This document shows, one piece after another, positions 22,250 through 33,316 of a stretch of 64,000 nt of DNA (position 1 is the stretch's first letter; every line of letters starts with the position of its first letter). Source of the stretch: Gnetum montanum (taxonomy: Eukaryota > Streptophyta > Gnetopsida > Gnetales > Gnetaceae); assembly GCA_015680685.1 (NCBI GenBank), contig MNCI01023672.1:1-64000 (forward strand). The letters are read 5' to 3'. The position numbers and the translations under genes were made by a program. The notes beneath the pieces are model-generated. The model had not been told where the DNA came from and ran no database searches. It saw only the letters and a list, made by a program, of their open reading frames with translations.

Positions 22250-24808
22250 TCATGGGTTGTCTCTATTTGCATCATCCTCACCACTCATCTCCGCTTCATC
22301 TATTTGTGCAGCATCCTTCCCTATGTTGCCTTCTGCTGATTCTTCATTTCTTCCCTCTATAGGCCTTGCACCCTCATTTGGAGCCTGCATCGTAGGAATA
22401 AAGTATTCAGTTAGGGCAACAAATGCAAACTATAACATAGCATGAGCATCTACACAGTAAAGTGACTAACTTGAGAGGTGCTTGCCTCGGTCTCAAAGGG
22501 TATCCGGCCCAGATCGAGCTTGAGGCGATGCTAGATCTCCTTTGTCATGATGTCCATCCAACATCTATTGCTAGGTTCAGCATTTGCAGCAGTGGCCCTC
22601 TCTCTTTCCATGGTTGTCCATCTTAGAGGTCCTAGGGAAAGGGAGGTGGTTGCGGTCTTTCCTATAGGAAAGTCCATGATCAAGTCAGGAGATTCTGTAA
22701 CCTTCACCTACTCTTTGAACATAGCGTAGGCCTCAGAAGCATCGATTGCATTCACAAATGCTTCATACGTAAATGCCACCACAGCAACATCTTTGTACAG
22801 TTTTTGATGGGTGTCATTCTCTAGCTTGTACACATGTTTGTGGTTTCTCTGGGTTTGCCCCCATTCGAAAACCTTGGCGCTGATATCTTTCATGTCTTGA
22901 CATGTATGGGTTAGCAAGTCCATCTACATTTATTGTTTGACTATCTTCTCAGTGGATTCAATGTTCTGATGAACGATAGTCCAAAATCTAGCGTAATCAT
23001 CTACAGCCTTACACCAGTCCTCAGCATCAGGGTTACGATTTATGAGGAACTTGTTCCTCAACCTAAGATCCTCCACATCAACGATCAATTTGACCTCTCT
23101 TTGCTCAGCCCTTTGGACACGTTTCCTCAATTCCTTGTTGACATGCTTACACTCCCACAAGGAGCGTGCCAAGTGCAAGATGCACTCGTGAGCCTCATCA
23201 AACATGCTACGAGACACCTTAGTCACATCAAGTGAGAGTGTAGGCATGATGCCAACTTTCATAGGTCGTGTTGGGTCCCATTTGAGCTGAGAGGCTGCGT
23301 CGACACGAAGAGCGTAGAAATCGCGTTAGCATAGCAAAATCAATGAACTCAAAATTTTCTAGTGTAAAAACATAGGAGAATTTAATACTGCTACTTACCC
23401 ACATCAAGTTCCACCTACTGAAGACATTTGATCATGTCGTCGACAAGTCCTTGCATGAATGCAAACTTGTCAGGGATCTCAGCCCATGACTCTACACGGA
23501 TCGGAGGGGGTCCTACGGCATCAACAATAGCACCTATTACATGACTAAGCATATCAACAATAGCCAAAATGGACTACGATAATGTAGATGTACCATCAAA
23601 CTCACCAGCATCTAGCTACGGTCTTTCTTCTTGCTGATGCAAGATGATAGTAGTAGCCTTGGTGGAGGACCCTTCCAAGTCCATACAAGCCCCTTCCTCA
23701 TGCACTGGTGCCTTTTCTTTCAAAAGGCCAACCTCTCTCTTATTCAAGGGAGGTGCCTCTTTGTTGATAGGAGGCTTCCTAATGACAAGAGCCCCTAGCC
23801 TAGAGATAGGAGCTCCCTTATTTTTGATCAGGGCCCTTTCCTCCAAGATTGGGGCTTCCACGTCTTTATTCGTCATCCTCGTTTGAGGGGCAAACACTTC
23901 TTCATCGCCTTCTTCTTCTTCTTCTTCTTCTTCCTCTACTAGCAAAGAAGCATGTTTGCATCAGTTCAAAACAAATTAGCTCATAGCAAATGCTACGCTA
24001 CACTACATTGCCTAGTGTAGCATAGCATAGCAAATAATAGCAAAGTAAGCATTACACGAAAGTGTTTACCAATGGAGGGTTGCGTCCTCTGTAGCTTAAG
24101 CCACAGTCCTCATCCCTCCTCTTCCTCCATGCAAAGGGTTTCCCTAGCTGGGAGAGGTCTCTTCCTTCACAAATCCTTGGGCACAGTCTCTACTATGAGA
24201 TGTTCTCTGCACGTCATGCTACCGGCTATAGCAGGGGTGTCTCTCCTAGGCTGTCTTGGCCACAAACGCTGCGAGCCACTAGACCTTTGGTCATTATAGA
24301 CAACGACTCCCCGACCACTTCCAGGAGATCTTGGGCTTGCGTGGTCTAGAGGATCTACCGAATCCATGGATTGGGAATCTAGTTGCAATCTCACATGGCC
24401 CAGAATCCATCCTCTTGAACCATTAGAAACTCCATGAAGTGCTTCAGACAGCCTATGTAGAAGGCATAATGTATGTTGGAACGAGACTCCATTTTTTCAC
24501 GGAGTCCCAAAATCTCAGCCTGCAAGCCCTTACATAGGAAGCTGGCCTAATTATAATGGGCCCCTTCTTCCATAACCTCCTGCATTATCTAGGCCTGCTC
24601 GAGCCCCAGGACCTTCCCTTGGGTGAGCAGTTGGGGGAATGTGTAGGCACGGAAAATAGGGTAAATCTCCATGGCGGGTCCACCCTTAAGCTTATCCATA
24701 ACCACTCCTTGATATCCTTCTTCATAAGGGTCAACTCCTTCTTACACCTCAACCCTATGGGGATGCCATCGACAGGAACACCGAATGAGTTCGAAAAGAC
24801 CTTCAACT
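22250..24808 (-). pseudogene. Antisense multi-exon gene inside element I (unknown function)
   Basis: Read on the minus strand, exons are about 24808-24070, 23938-23399, 23294-22471 and 22384-22250, ending in TGA at 22252-22250. Introns have GT...AG ends: 24069-23939, 23398-23295 and 22470-22385. The first exon encodes FSNSFGVPVDG, KVLGLEQA and FYIGCLKHFMEFL. The second opens with a poly-Glu run from a CTT microsatellite and ends with WAEIPDKFAFMQGLVDDM. The third has MKVGIMPTLSLDV and a long charged, coiled-coil-like helix. The last starts at APNEG. All align with the + strand gene in C (35170-38761). Exons equivalent to the first kilobase of the C gene are missing. Function is not recognised. 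Confidence 0.75.
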
Positions 24809-25539
24809 AGAAATCCCAGCAATCGCAATACGCACTGGTCCGAAAAGACCTTAAACTAGAAATCCTAGCATAGTTGCACCTCTAACGGTCTGAAGAGACC
24901 CTAAACTAGTAGTTTTGACCTATTACATTTGTGGTCCACAATGACATTAAACTAACAACACCACATTCTTACATTAGTGATTTTCGCATCTTCTTCCACA
25001 TGGGCAGTGTCACAATGTCTAGCAATTTTGTGTTTTCATATCTACAGTTCATATTTTCACATTAATGGTTTGGCACTTCTCATGCTTGCAATTTCTCGTT
25101 TTGCATACTATTATTTTGCATATTAAGATTTCACATGTTGTAATTTGGTAGTCCAAAATGACATTAAACTAGCAATTTGGCATTTGCATATCGACAGTCA
25201 CAGAAATTCACACTTTACATCTACAGTTTTACACCTTCAGCAGTTCTATGTTCTTGTTCCTTGGCAGTATGCCATGATCTTAAAACTGGAAAACTTTCAA
25301 TATTTACATCATCACACTTCATAAGCTACATCTCGTCACTACTTTGCAAATTTTTGTTAAACATAATCTCTGCCAACAGACGCCTCTTAACCAGGCTTTC
25401 ATCTTATGATGGTAGGTCAAGCAAGAGATGGGAATCCATCGTGACCTTTCCACACCTTTAACGTTAGAAGGGCCACAGGGCAAGCTCGTGAGACAGTTGA
25501 ACCCCGACATGATTGACTAGGGGTCGAAAAAAATAACAC
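24809..25539 (+). other. Linker of I upstream of RT
   Basis: Non-coding. Holds recurrent copies of a motif near gacYttaaactagcaa (24845, 24900, 24950, 25160), spaced irregularly with T-rich filler such as ttttgcatattaag. The same motif occurs in the linkers of C and in the tail of B. A weak pol connection begins near 25460. Confidence 0.65.
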
Positions 25540-27000
25540 TATAGTAGCCTTAGAAGCATCCCCAGATTGGCCCAAGCATCTAGTCCAAACCCTAGACTTA
25601 GAGGCTAGGGATGTAACTGAGGACCCTCTTGTCAAGACGCCTGTGACCACATCAAAGGGGGAGGTGAAAACATTAAGACTCAGCTCCTTCCTAAATACAC
25701 AAACACACAAAAGTGTAGCTAAGATTTTGCAAGATAACATCGATGTCTTTGCATGGTCGTACAACAACATCCTGGGTCTCGATCCATGGTTGATTTAGCA
25801 CAACATCATCCTAGACCCACACATGAAGGCAATCAAGCAGAAGGCTCGCAAAGTTAAGCTAGAAATTGCACTAGCCATGAGGGATGAAATCACCAAGATA
25901 TACCAAGTGGGTTTCATCTGCGTGGTTGACTATTTAGAGTGGGTGTCCAATGTCATTGTGGTTTCAAAGAAAGCAGGAGGAATAAAGATCTATATAGACT
26001 TTCAAAACTTGAACAAGGTAATGATCAAGGACGATTTTCCACTTCCAAGCATTGATCAGCTCATTGACACCATGGCTAGCCATGCTCTGCTATCCTTCAT
26101 GAATGGTTTCTCCAGATACAACCAAGTCTGCATTAACCCATAGCACCAACTATCCACAACCTTCATGACCCCATGGGAACCTTTTGCTATACCATGATGC
26201 CCTTCGGGCTCAAGAACATTGGGGAAACCTACCAATGAGCCATAACTTACATTCTTAGTGACTCATCCTAGAAAAATTAAATGACTACATGGATGATATA
26301 TTAGTCAAGTCCAAGGAGGTAGTTGATCACCCACGTGATCTAGGGGTAGTCCTTAAATGCTTCCAAATGTAGGACTTACGTCTCAGTCCTAAGAAGTACA
26401 TCTTCAGGGTAAAAACTGAACGCATGTTAGGGTTCATAGTATTGGAGGCTAGAATACAAGTGGACCCTAACAAAGTCAAGACCATCATCAACCTACTGCC
26501 CCCCACAAACCTTAAGGAGTTATGTGGTTTGCAAGGTAGAGTGAAATTCATTTGAAGATTTATAGAAAGGTTGACCGACAAGTTACACCCCATGCAACAT
26601 CTTCTAAAGAGGGGATTAACTTCAAATGGAAAACCAAGTGTCAACAAGCCTTCGATAACCTAAAGAAGGAACTCTCACACCTCCCAACTCTGCATCCATC
26701 ACAAAGGGATAAACCCTTCTTTATCTACCTTGCCACCTTCGACACATCTATCGCAGCACTGCTATGTCAGAAATGAGACGACAGTTCTAAGATACCAGTG
26801 TATTACCTGAGTCATGCGCTAATAGTGCACGAGGTGAAATACAATGAAGTGGAGAGGAATTGCCAGGCCTTAGTGTTCGCACTAAAGAAGTGGCGGCATT
26901 ACCTGTTCCATAGTATAACCAACATCATTTGCAAAAGCAATATACTCTGGGCTATCACCAACAACTTATACAAAAATAGTAGGATAGCCCGATGGAAGGC
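25540..27000 (+). pseudogene. Reverse transcriptase and RNase H1 of I
   Basis: The connection includes WSYNNILGLDP-like at about 25755. RT begins near 25823 with QKARKVKLEIALAMRDEI, then WVSNVIVVSKKAGG, DDFPLPSIDQLIDTMASHAL and FSRYNQV. The active site YMDDILVKSKE is at 26286-26318 (catalytic Asp pair intact). The thumb carries FKWKTKCQQAFDNLKKELS at about 26621-26677. RNase H1 has YYLSHALIVHEVKYNEVER and FALKKWRHYLF at 26800-26912. Frameshifts near 26150-26280 and stops separate the pieces. It would have acted in the particle in the cytoplasm. Confidence 0.9.
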
Positions 27001-27682
27001 AATAACCGCAGAGTTTGGTCTATGCTATGTAAGTCAATCATCAACAAAGGGTCAAGCCATAGCGACCCAACTCACAGCAACGCCAGTCGATGACCAGGCA
27101 ACCATAGACCCCGAATTCCTGGATGAGTACGTTAGCAATGTCAAAATCATCTCGTTGCATTTTGAAGCCACCTTACATTTTGACGGTGCCTCAACTACGT
27201 GAGGCAGTAGCGCTGCTGCCATAAACACATTCCCCTATGGGGAAATGCACCCATCCACTTATCGATTTGTGTTCCCTTGTACCAACAATGTGGTAGAATA
27301 TGAAGGGCTACTCAGAGGCCTCTTAACTACCCGAGCGCTGTGCATACAACACTTGGAAATTCAGGGAGATTCACAACTAGTTGTGAATCAAATCACCAAG
27401 GTCTATGCCTGCAAAGCTACGCACCTACACCCCTACTGTGACCTAGAAAAAATATTTCTTAAGCAGTTCACAACCATAGATGTGGAGCATGTCCCACGTA
27501 ATGAAAACACCATGGCAGACGCCCTAGCTACCCTTGTGTTAAACATTCCATCACATTCCCTGGCAAACCTGCCAACCTCAATTATAGAATGCACAGAGCC
27601 TATCACTCAAGTGGAACACATAGCATCTATCAGTGCTATAGATACCCAAGAATGGTATGCCAATGTTAAAACTTATCTATAG
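27001..27682 (+). pseudogene. Second RNase H (aRH type) of I
   Basis: A full second RNase H follows the normal one. The motifs, in order, are LHFDGAS near 27175 (first Asp), TNNVVEYEGLLRG near 27285 (Glu), EIQGDSQLVVNQITK near 27357 (second Asp) and MADALATLVL near 27512 (third Asp). All four catalytic positions are present, with only the stop at 27202 (tga) inside. This dual arrangement is the recognised mark of the Tat lineage. The domain is the best-preserved catalytic unit in the window. Confidence 0.9.
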
Positions 27683-28863
27683 CACAGCAAACCCCCAGGT
27701 GGATTAACATCTACCCAGAGAGATGCAATCCATAAGCGTGCTCGGCAATACGTGCTCATGGGAAATGATGCCCTGTGCCGACACTCCTACGAAGGGATAT
27801 TCCTAGCATGCATGGATGGTAAGTAAGCATAGAAGGTAGTTAATGAGGTACATGAGGGGTTGTGTAGTGGACACATAGCACCTAGGGCTATGGTTGTCAA
27901 AATCAGAAGCCTAGGGTACTACTGGCCCCACATGTAATGTGACTGCCTGACTACGCAAATCTCATGCACATCTAGCCTATAGACCTACATCCAATGAAAA
28001 TCATGTGGCCCTTCCAAAGATGGGGATTAGACCTCATAGGGCCTATCACACCTAAGTCCTCCACAGGGCATAGCTTCATTATCACCGCCACTGAGTATTT
28101 TACCAAGTGGGTGGAAGCCATTCCTCTAAGGAAGACAACATCTTAGCAAATCTACCATTTCATCCTCAACAAAATCGTAACAAGGTTTGGGCTTCCAATG
28201 ACTATTGTGACCGACAATGGGCCACAGTTCAGCAGTATGGAAACCTAAACCATCTGTAGTAATCTAGGCATTAAACAATCATTCTCTTCCCCTTATTATC
28301 TGCAAGTGAACGGGTAGGTATAGGCTACAAATAAGTCCATCATAAACTTGCTGAAGTGGATGCTTAACAACAGTAAGAGGCAGTGGCACGAGCAAATCCT
28401 CTACATCCTTTGGGCCTACAGAATGACATGCAAAAATGCAACAAGTAAGACCCCTTACAATCTTGTTTACGAATCTGAAGCTGTATTGCCTCTTGAGTTA
28501 CAGGTACCATCACTCCGGATGATCCTCGCAAATGTCGTGAGCGAAGCCTAGAACAATGAGTTATGAACCATCGACCTCGACTCAATGGAGGAGGAGCGCA
28601 CGTAGACATTGAGACACATCGAGTACTACCAAAGCAAGTAGTAGCAGAAGCATCGTGTAGACCTGCATCAATGGCTAGTGTAGAAGGGAGACCTCATCCT
28701 TAAGGTCATCCGTGATCACATGAGCAAATTATTAGCCAACTGGAAAGGTCCTTACATGGTCATTAAAGCCTTTGGAAATGGAACCTTCAAACTGGCAGAC
28801 CTGAACTGCAACGAGTTCTCCAACCTAGTGAATCACTCGTACCTCAAGCCATACTATGTCTAA
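27683..28863 (+). pseudogene. Integrase of I
   Basis: The zinc-binding part has VHEGLCSGHIAPRAM and LGYYWPHM near 27848-27935. The DDE core begins WGLDLIGPITPKS at about 28021 (first Asp), then YFTKWVEAIPL and VTDNGPQFSS near 28209 (second Asp). The Glu motif reads NG-stop-V-stop-A at 28310-28330, so the Glu and the preceding Gln codons are now TAG. The C-terminal part has GDLILKV, NWKGPYMVIKAFGNGTFKL (the GPY module) and ends HSYLKPYYV with TAA at 28861. It shares its layout with C at 1-1078. Confidence 0.88.
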
Positions 28864-29716
28864 AGCACAATGGCAACAACAACAACTATCCGCTATGACG
28901 ATAAATTGGCAACCGCACCAAGCAGCTTCTACAATGACAATAAACTAGCGGCATTGAGCAATGTCTGCTCCCTGCATTTGGAGTTCTAGCAGTATTGTGA
29001 TCTAGCCATAATATTATTACTTCATCTCCCTGTCAATTCCTAGGCTCACATCACATTAGCTATGTGGTAGCTGATCCCATAGCTGAACTGGAAATGAAAG
29101 CCCCTGGCAAGGATTCCAGAGCATTCGTACTGGTAGCACCTCCTGGCACCTCGAAGACCAGCTCCCTCGTGCCAATGCTGTTAAGGTCGTTGTTCGCCTT
29201 CCTGCTTTGGACATCGTACACCAACAATGATGTCCAATAGCTTCAACAATGCTAGCAGCCAACAAGACCTTTTGCCTCACGGGCACATCTCGCAACAATA
29301 GCAAATGCTACAGTGTTGCGAAGCGAGTGCCTCGGCTAGCTTATCTACTTCAGAGTGTAAATTCCATGACATGGATAACGCAACTCATCATGTGGAAAGC
29401 ATTCTTAGGCAGGCCAAAATCCTTCATGGATGTAATGCAACTCATCCTGTGAGGGAAATACCTACCTTACAAGAGGTTGAAGAACAGCGCTAGCCAAGGA
29501 TGAAAATGCACATGAGTCCCTTAGAGCACTCCGACGAGGGACTCTACTAAACATCATCTTTGCTCTCTACCTTAACCTCTGCAAAACCAATGCAATGCTC
29601 TCAAGTGTGGCCAAGTGACATCTTGACACTCACCAAGCGACAACCTCAGCATTTTTCCTGCAGCAGTGTTTTGAATTCTTTGTCAAAGTCTCTCGAGCTT
29701 GTCCTCCAGACGTCGA
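28864..29716 (+). other. 3' tail of I with paired stem-loops
   Basis: Untranslated tail between integrase and polypurine tract. It contains gaYRataaactagcgg-type motifs at 28900-28955 and two copies of a conserved element at about 29365-29395 and 29423-29455. The second can fold as GGATG, a 10-base loop, CATCC. The same pair occurs in the tails of B and D. ORFs here have no recognisable similarity. Confidence 0.6.
29365..29455 (+). ncRNA. Conserved paired stem-loop element (I copy)
   Basis: Two similar units about 58 bases apart, each with a core near GTAAYRCAACTCAYC. The second is GGATGTAATGCAACTCATCC (29428-29447). Counterparts are in B (32737-32820) and D (7744-7835, minus strand) at nearly the same spacing. 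A role in packaging, export or translation of the element RNA is only a guess. Confidence 0.5.
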
Positions 29717-29730
29717 CAAAGAGGGGCCAA
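29717..29730 (+). other. Polypurine tract of I
   Basis: CAAAGAGGGGCCAA immediately before TGAAACACCC of the 3'LTR. This is the plus-strand primer of reverse transcription. Confidence 0.85.
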
Positions 29731-31414
29731 TGAAACACCCAGAAAAAATTTGAAGTCATTCTTGCTTCACTAGGCCTTACAATTCGCACACCACCATGAC
29801 AGTTCTTCAAGAGGAGAATGTTCTGAGTTCAGGCCAGCCAATTTGGCAAATTTTCTACTTTAGGTGAAAACAAGCTCTACGGGTCATCCTGCCTACCCAT
29901 CTAAGTAGTGTGCCGAGCTGACAACCTACTCAGAAATGGTGCACGGAGTTGGCAGTAGCATTCTAGATGCATGAAATAGTTCAGCAAGTTTTCTAAGTCA
30001 CGAAGTCTGCTACGCTACACTACGCCTCGCTATGTAGCATAGCAAGCTTTAGAAAACAATTGCAGAATGGAGCGCTACGCCACATGATGTAGCGTAGTAG
30101 GGCAACAACTTTGTAGCCAGTCCCCATGCATAATTTCAAGTCCTTCAACAATGTTCCTTTCTGTCAAGAAGTGATGAACCATGCCTACTACTATGCTAGG
30201 CTGAGCTACATGGCATAGTGAGATGTAGAAATCCTATGGAAGAGATAGAAGGTAGCTCAAAGGGAAGAATCAACAAGTTTGCAAGTCTCACAAAAGAAAA
30301 GTTTGCAAATCGGCAAAGCTTTTGGGACTAAGGCCAGTTGCTACGCTATGTGGTGTAGCATAGCGTAGCTAGCATGCAACACACATGTAGTGAAATGCAT
30401 GACAAGGTGCTACGCTACACCAAGCATGTTATGCTACAAAGCACAGCAAGGCATGGGGGTAGTTGTGCGACATCAATGCACTTTACCTAATTGGACCATT
30501 GGCACACGTCTCTAGATGCTGACGGTGCAATTATGGCATGGCAGGCTTACAGTTATGGCATAATAGGCTTGCATTACAATGGTCTTATAGGTCCAATGGT
30601 CATACATGGCACATGTGGCGCCAGCAAGTCAACGTGGGCCTGGGGCATGTGGCATCCAAACCACCCCTTTCGCGTACCCTTTAGCCCTATAAATACCCTG
30701 ACAAATAGCATCCAAAGGACCGGAGAATTTTCAAAAAAAATGGCATTCAAAAGGTTCGAATTTCTCCAACAAGTAGCATTAGAAAAGTTCAAAGATTTTC
30801 TGGATTCTTCGACTTTTCCTCTCTCTAGCACTCAAGTTCTCTTCCTGGCATGTCGTAACACTGAGCATTGTAAGCTTTCTATTTGACACTGCAAACAATT
30901 CACATCTTTAGCTGACATTCTATTCTATCTCCCTTTCTACCACCTTGGTAGAATCCCTGCATGATCAGCACCCAAGGACGCGCCCAAGGGAATGCCCAAG
31001 CGCATAACCTGTTTTGCTCCACATGTCCTGGTTACTCTCAGGATCTCTGCACTCTGCCACACTGTGCAACCAACTATATCCACATTGATAGAGCAAGCTT
31101 ATAGTTTTGGAGAGGTGCATTTTTCTAACCATATTTTACATTGTTTCCTGCTTATCGTTGCATTTTTACATTATTTTCTTTTTCTTCTTCATTTACTTTC
31201 AAGCATTACTCCATATTTCCTTTCTTGTTTCAAAAATATATGTTGCAAAAGGCTATATAGATGCCTATTAAGTCCCTGTATGATCAACCAGACCATTTAG
31301 GGCACCTTATATCTACACACACCCAACACGGCCCTCCCATGGATACAGAGTCGAAATTTTCATGCCCGCCAACCCCTCGATGTTTTCCAGCCATTGACGT
31401 TTTCAATCATTACA
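29731..31414 (+). repeat. 3'LTR of I
   Basis: Begins TGAAACACCC, ends TTCAATCATTACA, 1684 bases. TATA box at about 30686-30698. Contains the same gctacgcta blocks as the 5'LTR (29998-30050, 30340-30440). Followed directly by TAATC. Confidence 0.92.
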
Positions 31415-33300
31415 TAATCCACACCTAATTATGAAGAAACTACTTGATCAATACGTTTCCTTGGCCAAAAACACATTAAGCACCAGCTCACCCTTTGCCT
31501 TCATTGGCCATGCATTTTTGGTTTTTTCTTGGGTTGCATTTGTTCATGCATTTACATTTCACCTACTTGCCTAGTTTATATACTAATTTACTTCGTTTAT
31601 GCATTTCTACTTTCTTTGCACATCCATCCAGTTAGCTTCTACATTGCAATTGAAAAACATCAAAAATACATTAAAAAACAACAAAACATGACCTGGAAAG
31701 GCATTAAACTAGCCCATGACCCGAAAAGGCCTTAAACTACCCTACAACCTCGAATGGCCTAAAACTATCGATTTTTGCATTGCTTTCCTTTCATTCATGC
31801 ATTTCAACTCTATTTACAACAATTTCCACTTGATGTTGTTTTTCTAGTTGATTTTTGTAGGATCTTACAAGCACACAGCATGACCATGCATGCAACATCA
31901 CACCTTACATAAGCAAGGTAAGTACCAGTCTGCTTTGAATATAAACTAGCATAAATTATCCTTGGATCATGACTATAAACTAGCACATATTGTCCTTGGG
32001 TCATGACGTTAAACTGGCACAACAAATCATCCTTGGGTCATGATGTTAAACTAGCACAACATCTATTGTCTGCTACGATATTAAACTAGCATTCAGTAGT
32101 CTACTAAGACTATAAACTAGCACATCACAGTTTTCCAGGACCTTAAAACTAGGTTCACAGTCTACCAAGACTTTAAATTGGCATGTTTCTAATCTGATTT
32201 CAGCACCTACCATTGGTGAAACCCTTGGGGCACTTGCAGCATTATTACGTCTCACCATTTTGCTAATTTTTTGGAGCATCGACCATTAGTGTGACCTTCA
32301 AAGGACTCACAGCATCATCACCCTGGCACTTTCACCAGCTTTCTATACACTTGCAACTGGCACAACATTTAACACATTTGTATCAATTTTGCATCTAGCA
32401 CCTGCAACATCTTCACATCTGACATTTGCACTTGCATGTCATATTTTGTGGTTTTCTTGTCTTCTTTGAGTTGTGTTTGTAGGATGAAGCCTTGGAAACA
32501 ATCATGCAAGAGATGCATCTCATCACAGTAGTAGGTCATCACATTGCTCTGATGTGCATGATTAGACTAGTTGAGCCACTCTAGAGTGCACATCTCCCTC
32601 ATCCTTATTACAACCTATGCATATCCACTCCATCACTTTAATATCCTCTCATCTCCTGCATACTCATGATTACACATCCCTCGGATGCATACACACTATG
32701 ATGCATATGGCATTCTCTTCACATCAACTATAGAACCCATGGTTGATGTAACACAACTCACCCTATGGGGAGCCTCTATTGCATGGTCAAAGCCTAGGTG
32801 GATGTAATACAAATCATCCCTCAGAAACAAAGCCCATCTCCTCAATGGCCAACTTGTAGTTAACATTACTAGTAAGTTGAACCCAAAGAAGGTTCACCTT
32901 ACAACACATCAAAAAAATAAAACACAATCCCCAGGAAAACTGACAATGTTGTAACTTCACAATTAACACAACCTTAGATTGACTTTGATGCTCTCATAAG
33001 CACTTCAATGAGAGGTCAACATTTCAGGGGCGAACCAATTCATGCCATGGTCACTATTAGCCATATGAATTTTCATCCTACATCATGATCCATTGTTTTC
33101 ATTTCATTTCCATCATTTAAATTTCATCTCCCTTGCATTTCCTATACCCCTTGTTCCTAAGCATACCCTTATTCCCATAGCACTCTTGAGCATGGTAAAA
33201 CAACATTTAATCTTGTGCTAAAGAGTGATTTTGGTAACATGTATGTTGTAGTGTTTTGTAATTCTTTATCGACATCTCTTGGGCCACTCCTCCAGACGTT
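31415..33300 (+). other. Linker and 3' tail of B
   Basis: After the I target site the sequence is non-coding. From 31690 to 32170 it holds many spaced copies of the ttaaactagcac-type motif, among gaaaaggccttaaactac, gactataaactagcacat and gatgttaaactagcac. Then come stretches of tgcat/catct words and the two conserved stem-loop units (32737-32770, 32798-32820). RT, RNase H, integrase and the antisense gene, all expected here, are absent, so B is a deleted, non-autonomous form. Confidence 0.65.
32737..32820 (+). ncRNA. Conserved paired stem-loop element (B copy)
   Basis: Unit one has GATGTAACACAACTCACCC. Unit two is GGATGTAATACAAATCATCC (32800-32819), with a 5-bp stem and a 10-base loop. Same order and similar spacing as in I. 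Confidence 0.5.
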
Positions 33301-33316
33301 AACAAAGAGAGGCCAT
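33301..33316 (+). other. Polypurine tract of B
   Basis: AACAAAGAGAGGCCAT just before TGAAACACC at 33317. Matches the tracts of I and D. Confidence 0.8.

Larger units (their letters stand above)
15550..31414 (+). mobile_element. Element I: complete Tat-like Ty3/gypsy retrotransposon
   Basis: Length 15865 bases. LTRs are 15550-17232 and 29731-31414. Flanks are TAATT (15545-15549) and TAATC (31415-31419), a 5-base duplication with one transition. Inside, in order, are primer site, leader with 123-bp repeats, gag, protease, minus-strand spliced gene, linker, RT, RNase H1, aRH, integrase, 3' tail and polypurine tract. The two LTRs differ at 15 of the first 100 aligned bases, 13 of them transitions, so the insertion is old. 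It landed just after the protease of B. Every ORF is interrupted. Confidence 0.9.
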
